Notes under the pieces: generated by a model
Seen by the model: only the letters and a program-made list of their open reading frames with translations
Told to the model about the DNA's origin: nothing
Databases searched by the model: none
Translations under genes and position numbers: made by a program
Shown here: one piece after another, positions 7,573-14,896 of the stretch
How positions within the stretch are numbered: position 1 is the first letter of the stretch
How the letters are laid out: each line of letters begins with the position of its first letter
Assembly: GCA_022615575.1 (NCBI GenBank)
Contig: JAKEGM010000039.1
Location: forward strand, 1 to 48,460
Direction: 5' to 3'
DNA length: 48,460 bases
Source of the DNA: Planctomycetales bacterium
GTDB taxonomy: Bacteria; Planctomycetota; Phycisphaerae; Sedimentisphaerales; Anaerohalosphaeraceae

Positions 7573-8361
7573 TCACATTTGGATTCGATTTTGCACGTAC
7601 GCAAGAATATGGTCCGTTACCGGCCGAAGCTGGCTGGTGTTCGGCAGGAAGCTGATTATCGCCTGCAAATAGCCGCGGTCGCGGATTTGTTTGAGCGTGT
7701 GGCCAAAGTACACATCGAATACCCAGCCCAACTGCAGCAGCTTGGCGTCGTTGATGGTTCGGATCAGGCGATAGTCGATTAAGGTGTTGTTCAGGAGCGC
7801 CTCGATGATGGCCGGATTGCATTCCGGCGTGTTGGGAAACTCGATTTCCCACTTAAACTTTTCCGGCGTGTCGGCCAGAATACGGTAATTTGTTACCAGC
7901 AGATCAAAGATGTCCAGCTTGTCCGTATCGCGGATCATTTTGGAAAAATGCAGCGAGCGGTCATCCAGGGCGGGGAGTTCTTTGGCCCCGTGGAACTCGA
8001 CGGCCTGTTTGATGATCGCCCTTTCGTCAGCGGGCAGATTCTCCAGCAGGCGATGTTCATCCAGCACCGTCAGCGCCAGGAGACAATGATTTTCACTGAT
8101 TTGATCCTTGTAGGTGCGGTGGCGTTGAAACTGCGGGAAACGGCCGACATCATGGAACAAGGCGATGGCCTCCGCCAAAATCGCGTCGGGCCGAGCCATT
8201 TCAAGGGCAGCGGCCAAATCGCGCATCTGTTTGCAGACGCGGTGCGTATGGCATTCCTTGAGCCGGATGTTCTCATTTAAAAAATCATCGCCGTCGGCAT
8301 AAAAGCCCGCCGCAAAGCCGGTGAACCACCGTTTGTAATCCTCAAGCTGGGATTGCTGCAT
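7573..8361 (-). CDS. HD-domain metal-dependent phosphohydrolase
   Basis: The 262-residue protein has an HD-type fold: His in CHTHRVCKQM, the HD doublet in ALFHDVGRFPQ (about 69-70 of that segment) and a downstream Asp in RDTDKLDIFDLL. That is the H...HD...D metal ligand order of the family. HD proteins hydrolyse phosphoesters such as nucleotides or cyclic nucleotides; this one matches none of the named subfamilies I can recognise. It is 13 bases upstream of the SDR gene and probably co-transcribed with it. No signal peptide is present, so it should be cytosolic. Confidence 0.85.
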   Translation of the reverse strand: MQQSQLEDYKRWFTGFAAGFYADGDDFLNENIRLKECHTHRVCKQMRDLAAALEMARPDAILAEAIALFHDVGRFPQFQRHRTYKDQISENHCLLALTVLDEHRLLENLPADERAIIKQAVEFHGAKELPALDDRSLHFSKMIRDTDKLDIFDLLVTNYRILADTPEKFKWEIEFPNTPECNPAIIEALLNNTLIDYRLIRTINDAKLLQLGWVFDVYFGHTLKQIRDRGYLQAIISFLPNTSQLRPVTDHILAYVQNRIQM

Positions 8362-8555
8362 TGTTTTTTGTTCCTGAATTCTTATGGACGATTTCGGGCC
8401 TTATCTTACCAGACCGGCCGCAGGATTCCAGCAGGCAGTTGATTTATCCAAATTTTTTGAGAAAAAGTTTGGGCAAAATCTTCTCCGAGAGGGTATAAAT
8501 ATCTCCGTCAACCCGGTGTTCTCTGCGGCAAAAGCAAAAAGAAAGGATGCGATGT

Positions 8556-8837
8556 ATGCCGGCAATTAAGGATGTTGTCGTCAGAAAGCCCTCCGGGCAG
8601 GAGGCCGATATATGCCGAACCTGGCCGATTTGGACCTGCGGCGTCAGTACGTTTGAGTGGGAATATACGCAAACCGAAAAATGCCTCATTCTGGAAGGCC
8701 GCGTTACGGTTCGCGGTTTGCCCGATACAGGAGCGTCTGTTTCGTTTGGTCCGGGGGATTATGTGCAGTTTCCAAATGGCCTAAAGTGCGTCTGGAATGT
8801 TGCCGAGCCGGTCAGAAAACATTACGATTTCGAATAA
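8556..8837 (+). CDS. Small cupin-domain protein (DUF861 / cupin_3 type)
   Basis: The 93-residue single-domain protein fits the small cupin family related to the ureidoglycine aminohydrolase cupin: CLILEGRVTV is cupin motif 1 in reduced form and FGPGDYVQFPNGLKCVW is motif 2, ending in a basic-aromatic tail. Cytosolic; the ligand is unknown. The track start (8547) is three codons earlier; the ATG at 8556 is better placed 8 bases after AAAGGA. The gene stands alone, with about 190 bases upstream that contain an AT-rich stretch and no clear promoter. Confidence 0.8.
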   Translation: MPAIKDVVVRKPSGQEADICRTWPIWTCGVSTFEWEYTQTEKCLILEGRVTVRGLPDTGASVSFGPGDYVQFPNGLKCVWNVAEPVRKHYDFE

Positions 8838-8920
8838 ACAGACCGGTTGGTATCTAAAAATACAGAATTGGTGCGGCAAGGGATTTTCTCTTCCTTAAGT
8901 TTTATCTGAAAGGTTGTAAA

Positions 8921-10420
8921 ATGTTTTTTCAAAAGGAATTACGGTGTTTCACAAAGGACCGAAACAGGATTGTATCCCTGTTAGTTCTTAGTGCGGCCAT
9001 TCTTTCGGGCGGCCTGTGTGTTGCTCAGGAATCGGGCACATACGAACAATCGGTCGTAATGATTTTGGCGGTTAATCAGGAGTATGATTACGCGACCCCT
9101 TGGAAAAAGGGGCCAATGGGCCGCGGCGTGGGGTCAGGGTTTATTATTGAGGGGAACCGAATTCTGACCAATGCTCACAATGTGGCCAATCAGCGGTACC
9201 TTGAGGTCAAAAAGCAGAATCTTGCCCAGCGGTACCCGGCTCAGGTTGTGTTTGTCGGCCATGATTGCGATTTGGCGCTGTTGGCAGTTGCTGACCCAAC
9301 GTTTTTTGAGGGGACAGCCCCCCTGGAATTCGGCGGGCTGCCGAAGGTCAATTCCATGGTTCAGACCTGCGGTTTTCCGGTCGGAGGCCAGCAGATATCC
9401 ATCACCAAAGGAGTTGTATCTCGTTTAGAAACAAGCGTTTACGGACACAGCCAATCGGCGCAGCATTTGGCAGTGCAAACCGATGCCGCTATCAATCCAG
9501 GCAATTCCGGAGGGCCGGTTCTGCAGGACGGCAAGGTGGTCGGCGTGGCCTTTCAGGGCTTGCAGTCGGCGGATAATATTGGATTTATGATTCCCACGAC
9601 CATTATCGCTCATTTTCTTAAGGATGTTCAGGACGGCACTTATCATGGATTTGGAACGATGGGTGTGTCGATGTTTCCGGGGCTGCATAATCCGAGCTAC
9701 AAAAAGTACTTAAAAGTCCCGGATGAGGATGATGGCGTCGTTATCACTCATGTCTTGCTCAACAGTACAGCTTACGGCATCCTTGAAAAAGGGGATGTCA
9801 TCACAAAAATCGATGATTTCAATATTGATAACGACGGTCTGATTATGATTGACGGCCTATTGCTGGAATTGACCGAGGCCATGGATCGCAAGCAAGTCGG
9901 CGAAACCCTGCAAATCACCGGCTATCGCGGCGGGGAAAAAATACAGAAAGAGATTTCCATTGCGCTGAATAAAACCATTCTTCCATGGAATCGCCAGTAT
10001 GATACGAAGCCGGCCTACCGGATTTTTGCGGGGCTGACATTTGTGCAGCTCAATCGCAATTTTCTGGAGGATTGGGGGCAGAACTGGGTGTCGGCTGTCC
10101 CGTTTGAGCTGCGGTATTTGTTTGTCGACTCCAATCTGCTCAACAAGGACTCCGCCCGAAAGGAGTATGTCGTGCTTTCTGAAATCCTCCCCGATGAGGT
10201 CAACGCCTATTTGGAGGGCTACAAAAACCAGGTTGTCGAAAGCATTAACGGCATTCGTATAAATGAGTTAGGTGACCTTGACAAGGCCTTCCAAGAAGAT
10301 AAAAACGGATTCTGGGTTGTCAAGTTTCTCAATAATGACAGTTCTATGGTTGTCAATGCCGAACAGGCGAAGCTTCGCCAGCCGGCCATTCTTGAACAGT
10401 ATCAGATTCCTTCAGAATAA
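8921..10420 (+). CDS. Exported trypsin-like serine protease with PDZ domains (active member of a tandem pair)
   Basis: This is a 499-residue HtrA-like protease. A signal segment (about 17-36, ending near LCVAQ) indicates export. The S1C triad is intact: His86 in TNAHNVAN, Asp117 in HDCDLALLAV and Ser196 in NPGNSGGPV. A PDZ domain follows (about 240-345, with ILEKGDVITKID), then a ~150-residue C-terminal region that includes a second PDZ-like fold. The arrangement resembles plant-type Deg proteases with an extended C-terminus rather than DegP. The next gene, 12 bases downstream, is a full-length homologue with all three catalytic residues replaced. The substrate is unknown. The two are probably translated together and may form a mixed complex (inference). 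Confidence 0.9.
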   Translation: MFFQKELRCFTKDRNRIVSLLVLSAAILSGGLCVAQESGTYEQSVVMILAVNQEYDYATPWKKGPMGRGVGSGFIIEGNRILTNAHNVANQRYLEVKKQNLAQRYPAQVVFVGHDCDLALLAVADPTFFEGTAPLEFGGLPKVNSMVQTCGFPVGGQQISITKGVVSRLETSVYGHSQSAQHLAVQTDAAINPGNSGGPVLQDGKVVGVAFQGLQSADNIGFMIPTTIIAHFLKDVQDGTYHGFGTMGVSMFPGLHNPSYKKYLKVPDEDDGVVITHVLLNSTAYGILEKGDVITKIDDFNIDNDGLIMIDGLLLELTEAMDRKQVGETLQITGYRGGEKIQKEISIALNKTILPWNRQYDTKPAYRIFAGLTFVQLNRNFLEDWGQNWVSAVPFELRYLFVDSNLLNKDSARKEYVVLSEILPDEVNAYLEGYKNQVVESINGIRINELGDLDKAFQEDKNGFWVVKFLNNDSSMVVNAEQAKLRQPAILEQYQIPSE

Positions 10421-10432
10421 AAAGGGCACATT

Positions 10433-11917
10433 ATGAAATGCAATAGTTTTACCTGGATGGTGATTGCGGTTTTTGGGGCATTGACCCCCCTGCCGCTTTG
10501 GGCTGAAGAGCCGGCGGATTTGACCGAGCCGATGAAAAAATCGCTGGTTTATCTGGAGATATCCAACAGCCGTTACGAACAGTATCAGCCGTGGAAACAG
10601 ACGGCCATCAGCAAGGAAGACGGGTATGCCTGCGCTGTCGGGCCGTACGAAGTCCTGACGACCGCAGAAAATGTATTGAATGCAACCTTAGTTCAAGCAA
10701 GGTGTTACGGACAAAATGAATACATCCCGGCCAAGGTGTCGGTCGTGGATTATGAATACAATCTGTGCTTGCTGGAGTTGGATAAATCGGCGATGGAAGG
10801 GCCTTTAACGCCCTTGCAGTTTGTGGAAAAGTTCCCGAAAGGCAAGTCCCTGGATTCGTATTGGCTGTCGGGCGGCGGACAATTGACAAAAGCCCGCTGC
10901 ACATTAGACCGGGCGGAAATGCAGCGCTCGAGCGTCTCGTATGTTTCGAATTTAATCTTTTTTGCCACGAATGTGTCGCGGGGATTTGGCGACGGAGAGG
11001 TTTGCTGTTTTGAAAAAGAGACGATAGGGATGGCTTGTTGGGGAACGGATTCAGATTCGGGAATCATCCCTTCCGAAACAATCAATAGATTTTTAACCTA
11101 TTGCAAAAAAGAGGGTTACTCCGGTTTCGGCACTGCCGGCTTTGAGGTGCACGAGCTGCTGGATCCAACGATGCGGCAGTATTTAAAGCTGCCCGGTGAG
11201 ATCAAGCATGGGGTCTATGTTGGTACGGTCTATTCGCTTGGCACGGGAAGCAAGGAGCTTAAACAGGGTGACGTTATTCTGACCATTGATGGGCAAACGC
11301 TTAATCCTTATGGACGGTACGAGCATCCGCAATATGATCGCATCTCCTTTTCAAATCTGATTTTACAGAAGCCCGATGGCGCCGTTATTCCCTTTGAAAT
11401 CTTTCGTGACGGCACAAAGCGAACCGTGGATGTGGTTGCCAGAAATATAAAATCAAAGGAAATGTTGATACCGTACTATCTGTATTCACAACAACCTGAA
11501 TATATTGTTGTCGGCGGCTATATTTTGCAGAAGCTTTCACGCGATTTCCTGGGCATGTGGGGGAGCGACTGGGCGGGTGAGGTCCCCCCACACCTCTACC
11601 ATTATTATCAGGATTTTTCGTTTAAGCCGACAAGTGAGCGGAAAGACATCGTTGTATTAAGTTATGTACTGCCGGCAGAAATCAATCTGGGCTATCAGGA
11701 ACTTTCCATGCTTGTGGTTGATTCTATCAATGGTAAAAAAATCCGCGAAATGAAGGATATCCCGGCAACACTCGAGTCCAATGATTCGGAGTTTATCGAA
11801 ATCACATTTGAAATGAATTCTCCGGCCATTATCATTCCCAAAGACAAACTGGCCGTGGCGAATATGCAAATAGCTCAGATGTATGGAATCTCAAAGACGA
11901 TGAACATCCGGCAGTAG
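10433..11917 (+). CDS. Catalytically dead paralogue of the upstream protease (pseudoprotease)
   Basis: The 494-residue protein aligns along its whole length with the preceding protease: QPWKQT with TPWKKG, TTAENVLN with TNAHNVAN, YEYNLCLLEL with HDCDLALLAV, GYSGFGTAGFEV with TYHGFGTMGVSM, and LKQGDVILTIDG with LEKGDVITKIDD. His86, Asp117 and Ser196 correspond to Glu79, Asn110 and Gly186, so no triad remains and the GNSGG oxyanion loop is gone. The signal peptide (about 8-25, cut near WAEE) and PDZ region are kept. The frame is intact with no stops, so this is a maintained non-catalytic protein rather than a decaying gene. It could act as regulator, adaptor or substrate holder for its neighbour (inference). 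Confidence 0.88.
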   Translation: MKCNSFTWMVIAVFGALTPLPLWAEEPADLTEPMKKSLVYLEISNSRYEQYQPWKQTAISKEDGYACAVGPYEVLTTAENVLNATLVQARCYGQNEYIPAKVSVVDYEYNLCLLELDKSAMEGPLTPLQFVEKFPKGKSLDSYWLSGGGQLTKARCTLDRAEMQRSSVSYVSNLIFFATNVSRGFGDGEVCCFEKETIGMACWGTDSDSGIIPSETINRFLTYCKKEGYSGFGTAGFEVHELLDPTMRQYLKLPGEIKHGVYVGTVYSLGTGSKELKQGDVILTIDGQTLNPYGRYEHPQYDRISFSNLILQKPDGAVIPFEIFRDGTKRTVDVVARNIKSKEMLIPYYLYSQQPEYIVVGGYILQKLSRDFLGMWGSDWAGEVPPHLYHYYQDFSFKPTSERKDIVVLSYVLPAEINLGYQELSMLVVDSINGKKIREMKDIPATLESNDSEFIEITFEMNSPAIIIPKDKLAVANMQIAQMYGISKTMNIRQ

Positions 11918-11941
11918 CCGTATTCTCCGTGTGTGATTTTC

Positions 11942-11979
11942 AAAAACGTTGTGTTTCACGTGAAACACAACGTTTTTTT
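11942..11979. promoter_or_regulatory. parS site centred in a perfect 36-bp palindrome with T-run (parS / terminator)
   Basis: The 16-base core TGTTTCACGTGAAACA (11952-11967) matches the classic parS consensus that ParB binds. It is the centre of a perfect inverted repeat with 18-base arms (11942-11977) ending in a run of seven T. The hairpin lies 25 bases after the pseudoprotease stop and has the form of an intrinsic terminator. The parB gene begins about 150 bases later. Confidence 0.93.
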
Positions 11980-12013
11980 GTTAATGTTGACGCCCTTCCG
12001 TTCTTTTTTGCAA

Positions 12014-12029
12014 TGTTTCACGTGAAACG
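12014..12029. promoter_or_regulatory. Second parS site
   Basis: TGTTTCACGTGAAACG differs from the parS consensus only at the last base. It lies 46 bases from the first site and about 100 bases upstream of the parB start. ParB binding here could both nucleate the partition complex and affect parB transcription. Confidence 0.9.
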
Positions 12030-12130
12030 TTAAAATTTTTAGTTTTCTTCTGGCATTTTGTAATTGATTTTGTTTAATTAGGCCGACGATTAAAAACAGG
12101 ACTTTAACGCAGTTGTATTCGGAGGCAAGA

Positions 12131-13069
12131 ATGACGGAAACAAAAAAAATCAAAAAGCCGCACCTTGGCCGCGGCCTGGAAGCGCTGATGGGCCCTGTTT
12201 CGAGGAATAGAGAAGATATTCAGCATCCAGGCAATTTGGCCGGTTCCCCGCCGGATCCGGCCATTGAATCGGCTAAAAATATACTTCCTGTTGGGCAGAT
12301 ACGCTCAAATCCATACCAGCCGCGAACAACCTGGGACGAAGAGCAGCTCAAAGGGCTTTGTGATTCGATTCGAGAACACGGTATTATCCAGCCGATTATC
12401 GTCCGCAAAAATACAGACGGCTACGAAATCATCGCCGGAGAACGTCGTTTTCGGGCTGCCTGCATGGCTGGACTTGAAACGGTCCCTGTTTTGGAAAGAG
12501 CCGCCTCCGACGAAGAAATGCTCGAATTGGCGCTGATTGAAAATATCCATCGTTCAGATTTGAACCCAATTGAACGGGCAAGGGCGTATCAGAACTTTAT
12601 AAATTCGTTCAATTTAACACAAACCGATGCCGCCAAACGGCTTGGAGAGGACCGCGCGGTAATCGCTAACTATTTGAGATTGCTTGACTTACCGTCAGAC
12701 CTCAAGCAAATGCTCAGTGGCGGGCAGCTCAGTATGGGGCACGCACGCGCAATCCTTGCGCTGCCGTCAGACGATCTGAAGCGGAAGCTGGCCAATCGGG
12801 CAATGGCAGGGCGGCTGAGTGTCCGGGAGGTCGAACGTCTGGTGCGAAAGTATGTTGAGGAAAAAATAGAAGAGCCAGCCACAAAGAAGGAAAAAGCGGC
12901 CCATATAGTCCATTTAGAGAAGAGATTGCAGGAAGTGCTTGGCACAAAAGTTAACATTAAGGCAAACAAACGCGGGCATCGAGGCAGAATCATTATCGAT
13001 TATTATTCAATTGATGAATTCGAGCGCCTGGCAGAGCGAATGGGTCTTTCGCTTGAGGAGACAGTATAG
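12131..13069 (+). CDS. parB: Chromosome-partitioning protein ParB
   Basis: The 312-residue protein begins with the usual basic tail and LGRGLEALMG box. The N-terminal CTP-binding ParB/Srx domain includes NPYQPR and GERRFRAACMAG (CTPase motifs), followed by ENIHRSDLNPIERARAY and the helix-turn-helix LTQTDAAKRLGEDRAVIANYLRLLDLP that reads parS. A C-terminal dimerisation region ends the protein. ParB clamps slide from parS and organise the origin region with ParA and SMC. The start at 12131 has GGAGG 6 bases before it; the track start is six codons too early. No parA is adjacent, which is unusual, since parA normally lies directly upstream. Two parS sites lie in its leader. Confidence 0.96.
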   Translation: MTETKKIKKPHLGRGLEALMGPVSRNREDIQHPGNLAGSPPDPAIESAKNILPVGQIRSNPYQPRTTWDEEQLKGLCDSIREHGIIQPIIVRKNTDGYEIIAGERRFRAACMAGLETVPVLERAASDEEMLELALIENIHRSDLNPIERARAYQNFINSFNLTQTDAAKRLGEDRAVIANYLRLLDLPSDLKQMLSGGQLSMGHARAILALPSDDLKRKLANRAMAGRLSVREVERLVRKYVEEKIEEPATKKEKAAHIVHLEKRLQEVLGTKVNIKANKRGHRGRIIIDYYSIDEFERLAERMGLSLEETV

Positions 13070-13094
13070 CGTTATGTGAAAACAGTCACAAAAC

Positions 13095-13127
13095 GCCGCA
13101 AAAAACCCATTTCTTGCGGCTGTATTT
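13095..13127 (+). terminator. Possible weak terminator after parB
   Basis: GCCGCAA (13095-13101) pairs with TTGCGGC (13114-13120) across a 12-base loop and is followed by TGTATTTT. The T-run is interrupted, so termination would be partial. Confidence 0.5.
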
Positions 13128-13180
13128 TATGAACCAACCGGTCTGTATATATAAAAACAAGTTATTTTTTAAGGAATAAT

Positions 13181-13897
13181 GTGGAAATTATGCCGAAATC
13201 AAGCCCTTTCGAGGGTGTTTACAAGCAATTAGGCGCACGATTTGAAGCATACGACGGCTGGCTGCTGCCGGCCGATTTTGGCAATATCGAGGCCGAAAGT
13301 GATGCGCTGAACAACCACTGCGCGGCGGTTGACCTGAGCAGTTTTGGCCGAATAAGCGTAAAAGGCGAACATCTTAAAGAAACGCTGAATACGGTTTTTG
13401 AGTCGAAAAGCGGGTCTTTTGCGATGGATCACTGGGTTTGGGGGAAGACGACGCTGGATAGTCAATCGGTACTGTGCCGGATTGCACGCACCAATGGGGA
13501 CTGTGTGCTCCTGACGCCTCCGGGGCAAGCCGAAGCGATGTTTGAAACAATCCAGGCAAAGGCCGGAAAGGGAGTTACGGCCGCCAATATTACCGAAAAA
13601 ACGGCGATGCTTGGCTTATACGGGCCTGCGGCAGTAAGGTCTATGCGAGGCGTTTTGCCGTTTGATATTGACGATTTGGAGCAGGGCGATGCGACGCGGA
13701 TGTCGTTTTTTATGATGTCCTTTACACTGCTGCGCGGCAGCTGGCTCGGATGCGACGGGCTGGAGCTGATTTGTCCGGCCTCAGCAGGGCCGATGGCGGC
13801 AGGCGCTGTCGTTAAGTATCGGCACAAGCATAATATAACGCCGGCGGGGATGGAAAGCTTTCGTTTGGCGATGGCGCAGATGGAGTCGCCGCTTTAG
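13181..13897 (+). CDS. Short GcvT/YgfZ-like (aminomethyltransferase-fold) protein
   Basis: The 238-residue protein resembles the folate-binding domain of glycine cleavage T-protein: FEGVYKQLGARFEAYDGWLLPADFGNIEAES near the start, CAAVDLSSFGRISVKG, and MLGLYGPAAVRSMRG in the middle. Full GcvT is ~360-370 residues; the C-terminal barrel is missing, and the KGCYxGQE motif of YgfZ is not present. It could bind folate in a repair or regulatory role. The start is a GTG at 13181, five bases after AAGGA; the ATG at 13190 is the alternative. It sits between parB and a phosphoesterase, with no other glycine cleavage genes in the window. Confidence 0.7.
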   Translation: MEIMPKSSPFEGVYKQLGARFEAYDGWLLPADFGNIEAESDALNNHCAAVDLSSFGRISVKGEHLKETLNTVFESKSGSFAMDHWVWGKTTLDSQSVLCRIARTNGDCVLLTPPGQAEAMFETIQAKAGKGVTAANITEKTAMLGLYGPAAVRSMRGVLPFDIDDLEQGDATRMSFFMMSFTLLRGSWLGCDGLELICPASAGPMAAGAVVKYRHKHNITPAGMESFRLAMAQMESPL

Positions 13898-14038
13898 GGG
13901 GGACATTACAGGGCTTGTGGGAATTTCATTTGTAAATGGGGGGTGGTTTTTCGTGGATTGCGGCGACGGTTTGTGTTATATAAAGCGGTCTGAGAATTTA
14001 TCCGGAATTTAATGGCTCCATAAAGACAGGTATTTTTT

Positions 14039-14815
14039 ATGTTTGCGATCATCAGTGATATACATTCAAATCTTGAGGCCCTGACGACGGTGTTGAATGA
14101 CATCGAAAAACGGGGCATCAAGACGATTTACTGCTTAGGCGACGTGGTCGGTTACGCGGCCAATCCGCTGGAATGCCTGGATTTGGTCATCGCCAAAACC
14201 CAAAACTGCGTGATGGGCAACCATGACTATGCGGCGATGTTTGAGCCGACGAATTTCAACTCGGGCGCCGAGGCCGCCTCGTACTGGACGAGAAAGGTGC
14301 TCGAAGATGAAACCGGCCGCGAAAAAAGCGACAATCGCTGGCGCTATCTGGGCAGCCAGAAGATGCGATGGACGCTCGAAACCCGGATAGGCAATGTCAA
14401 TGCGACACTGGATTTTGTGCATGCCTCGCCGCGGCGGCCGATCAATGAATATGTATTTCCGGACGATGTTTATACAACCACCGGCAAAATGAACGCATTG
14501 TTTGAGCGTGTCAAGCATGTCTGCTTTGTCGGGCATACGCATCTGCCGGGCGTGTTTCTGGAGGACCCGGATTTTTACTCGCCGGATGAATTGGGTGGGA
14601 CCTATCCGATACTGGCGGACGAAAAGGCCATCATCAACGTCGGTTCGGTCGGGCAGCCGCGGGACCGCGACAACCGTGCCAGTTATGTTTTTATCGAAGA
14701 AAACGTCGTGAATTTTGTGCGGCTGGACTATGACTTCAAGGCGACGGCGGCAAAAATTTATGCCATTGAGGAACTGGACAACTTCGAGGGCGACCGCCTG
14801 GCGGACGGACGATAA
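14039..14815 (+). CDS. Metallophosphoesterase (YfcE/MPP-type)
   Basis: The 258-residue calcineurin-like phosphoesterase has the ordered metal motifs DIHSN (7-11), GDVVGY (about 34-39), GNHD (about 60-63) and GHTH (about 166-169), with a further NVGSVGQPRD segment that is typical of the bacterial DUF/YfcE-like branch. The substrate is unknown; close relatives act on phosphodiesters. It is cytosolic by the lack of a signal. A hairpin (14856-14872) separates it from yidC. Confidence 0.88.
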   Translation: MFAIISDIHSNLEALTTVLNDIEKRGIKTIYCLGDVVGYAANPLECLDLVIAKTQNCVMGNHDYAAMFEPTNFNSGAEAASYWTRKVLEDETGREKSDNRWRYLGSQKMRWTLETRIGNVNATLDFVHASPRRPINEYVFPDDVYTTTGKMNALFERVKHVCFVGHTHLPGVFLEDPDFYSPDELGGTYPILADEKAIINVGSVGQPRDRDNRASYVFIEENVVNFVRLDYDFKATAAKIYAIEELDNFEGDRLADGR

Positions 14816-14855
14816 CATAAAACAAGAATAAAAAGGTAAAATGCAAAAACGAAGA

Positions 14856-14882
14856 GTCCGCCGAAGGCGGACAGTGTTTTTA
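14856..14882 (+). terminator. Hairpin upstream of yidC, possible terminator
   Basis: GTCCGCC (14856-14862) and GGCGGAC (14866-14872) form a 7-bp stem with a GAA loop, followed by AGTGTTTTT. It could end the phosphoesterase transcript. The GTCCGCC-GAA-GGCGGAC form also looks like a dispersed palindromic unit. Confidence 0.55.
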
Positions 14883-14896
14883 TAATTAAGGATTGA

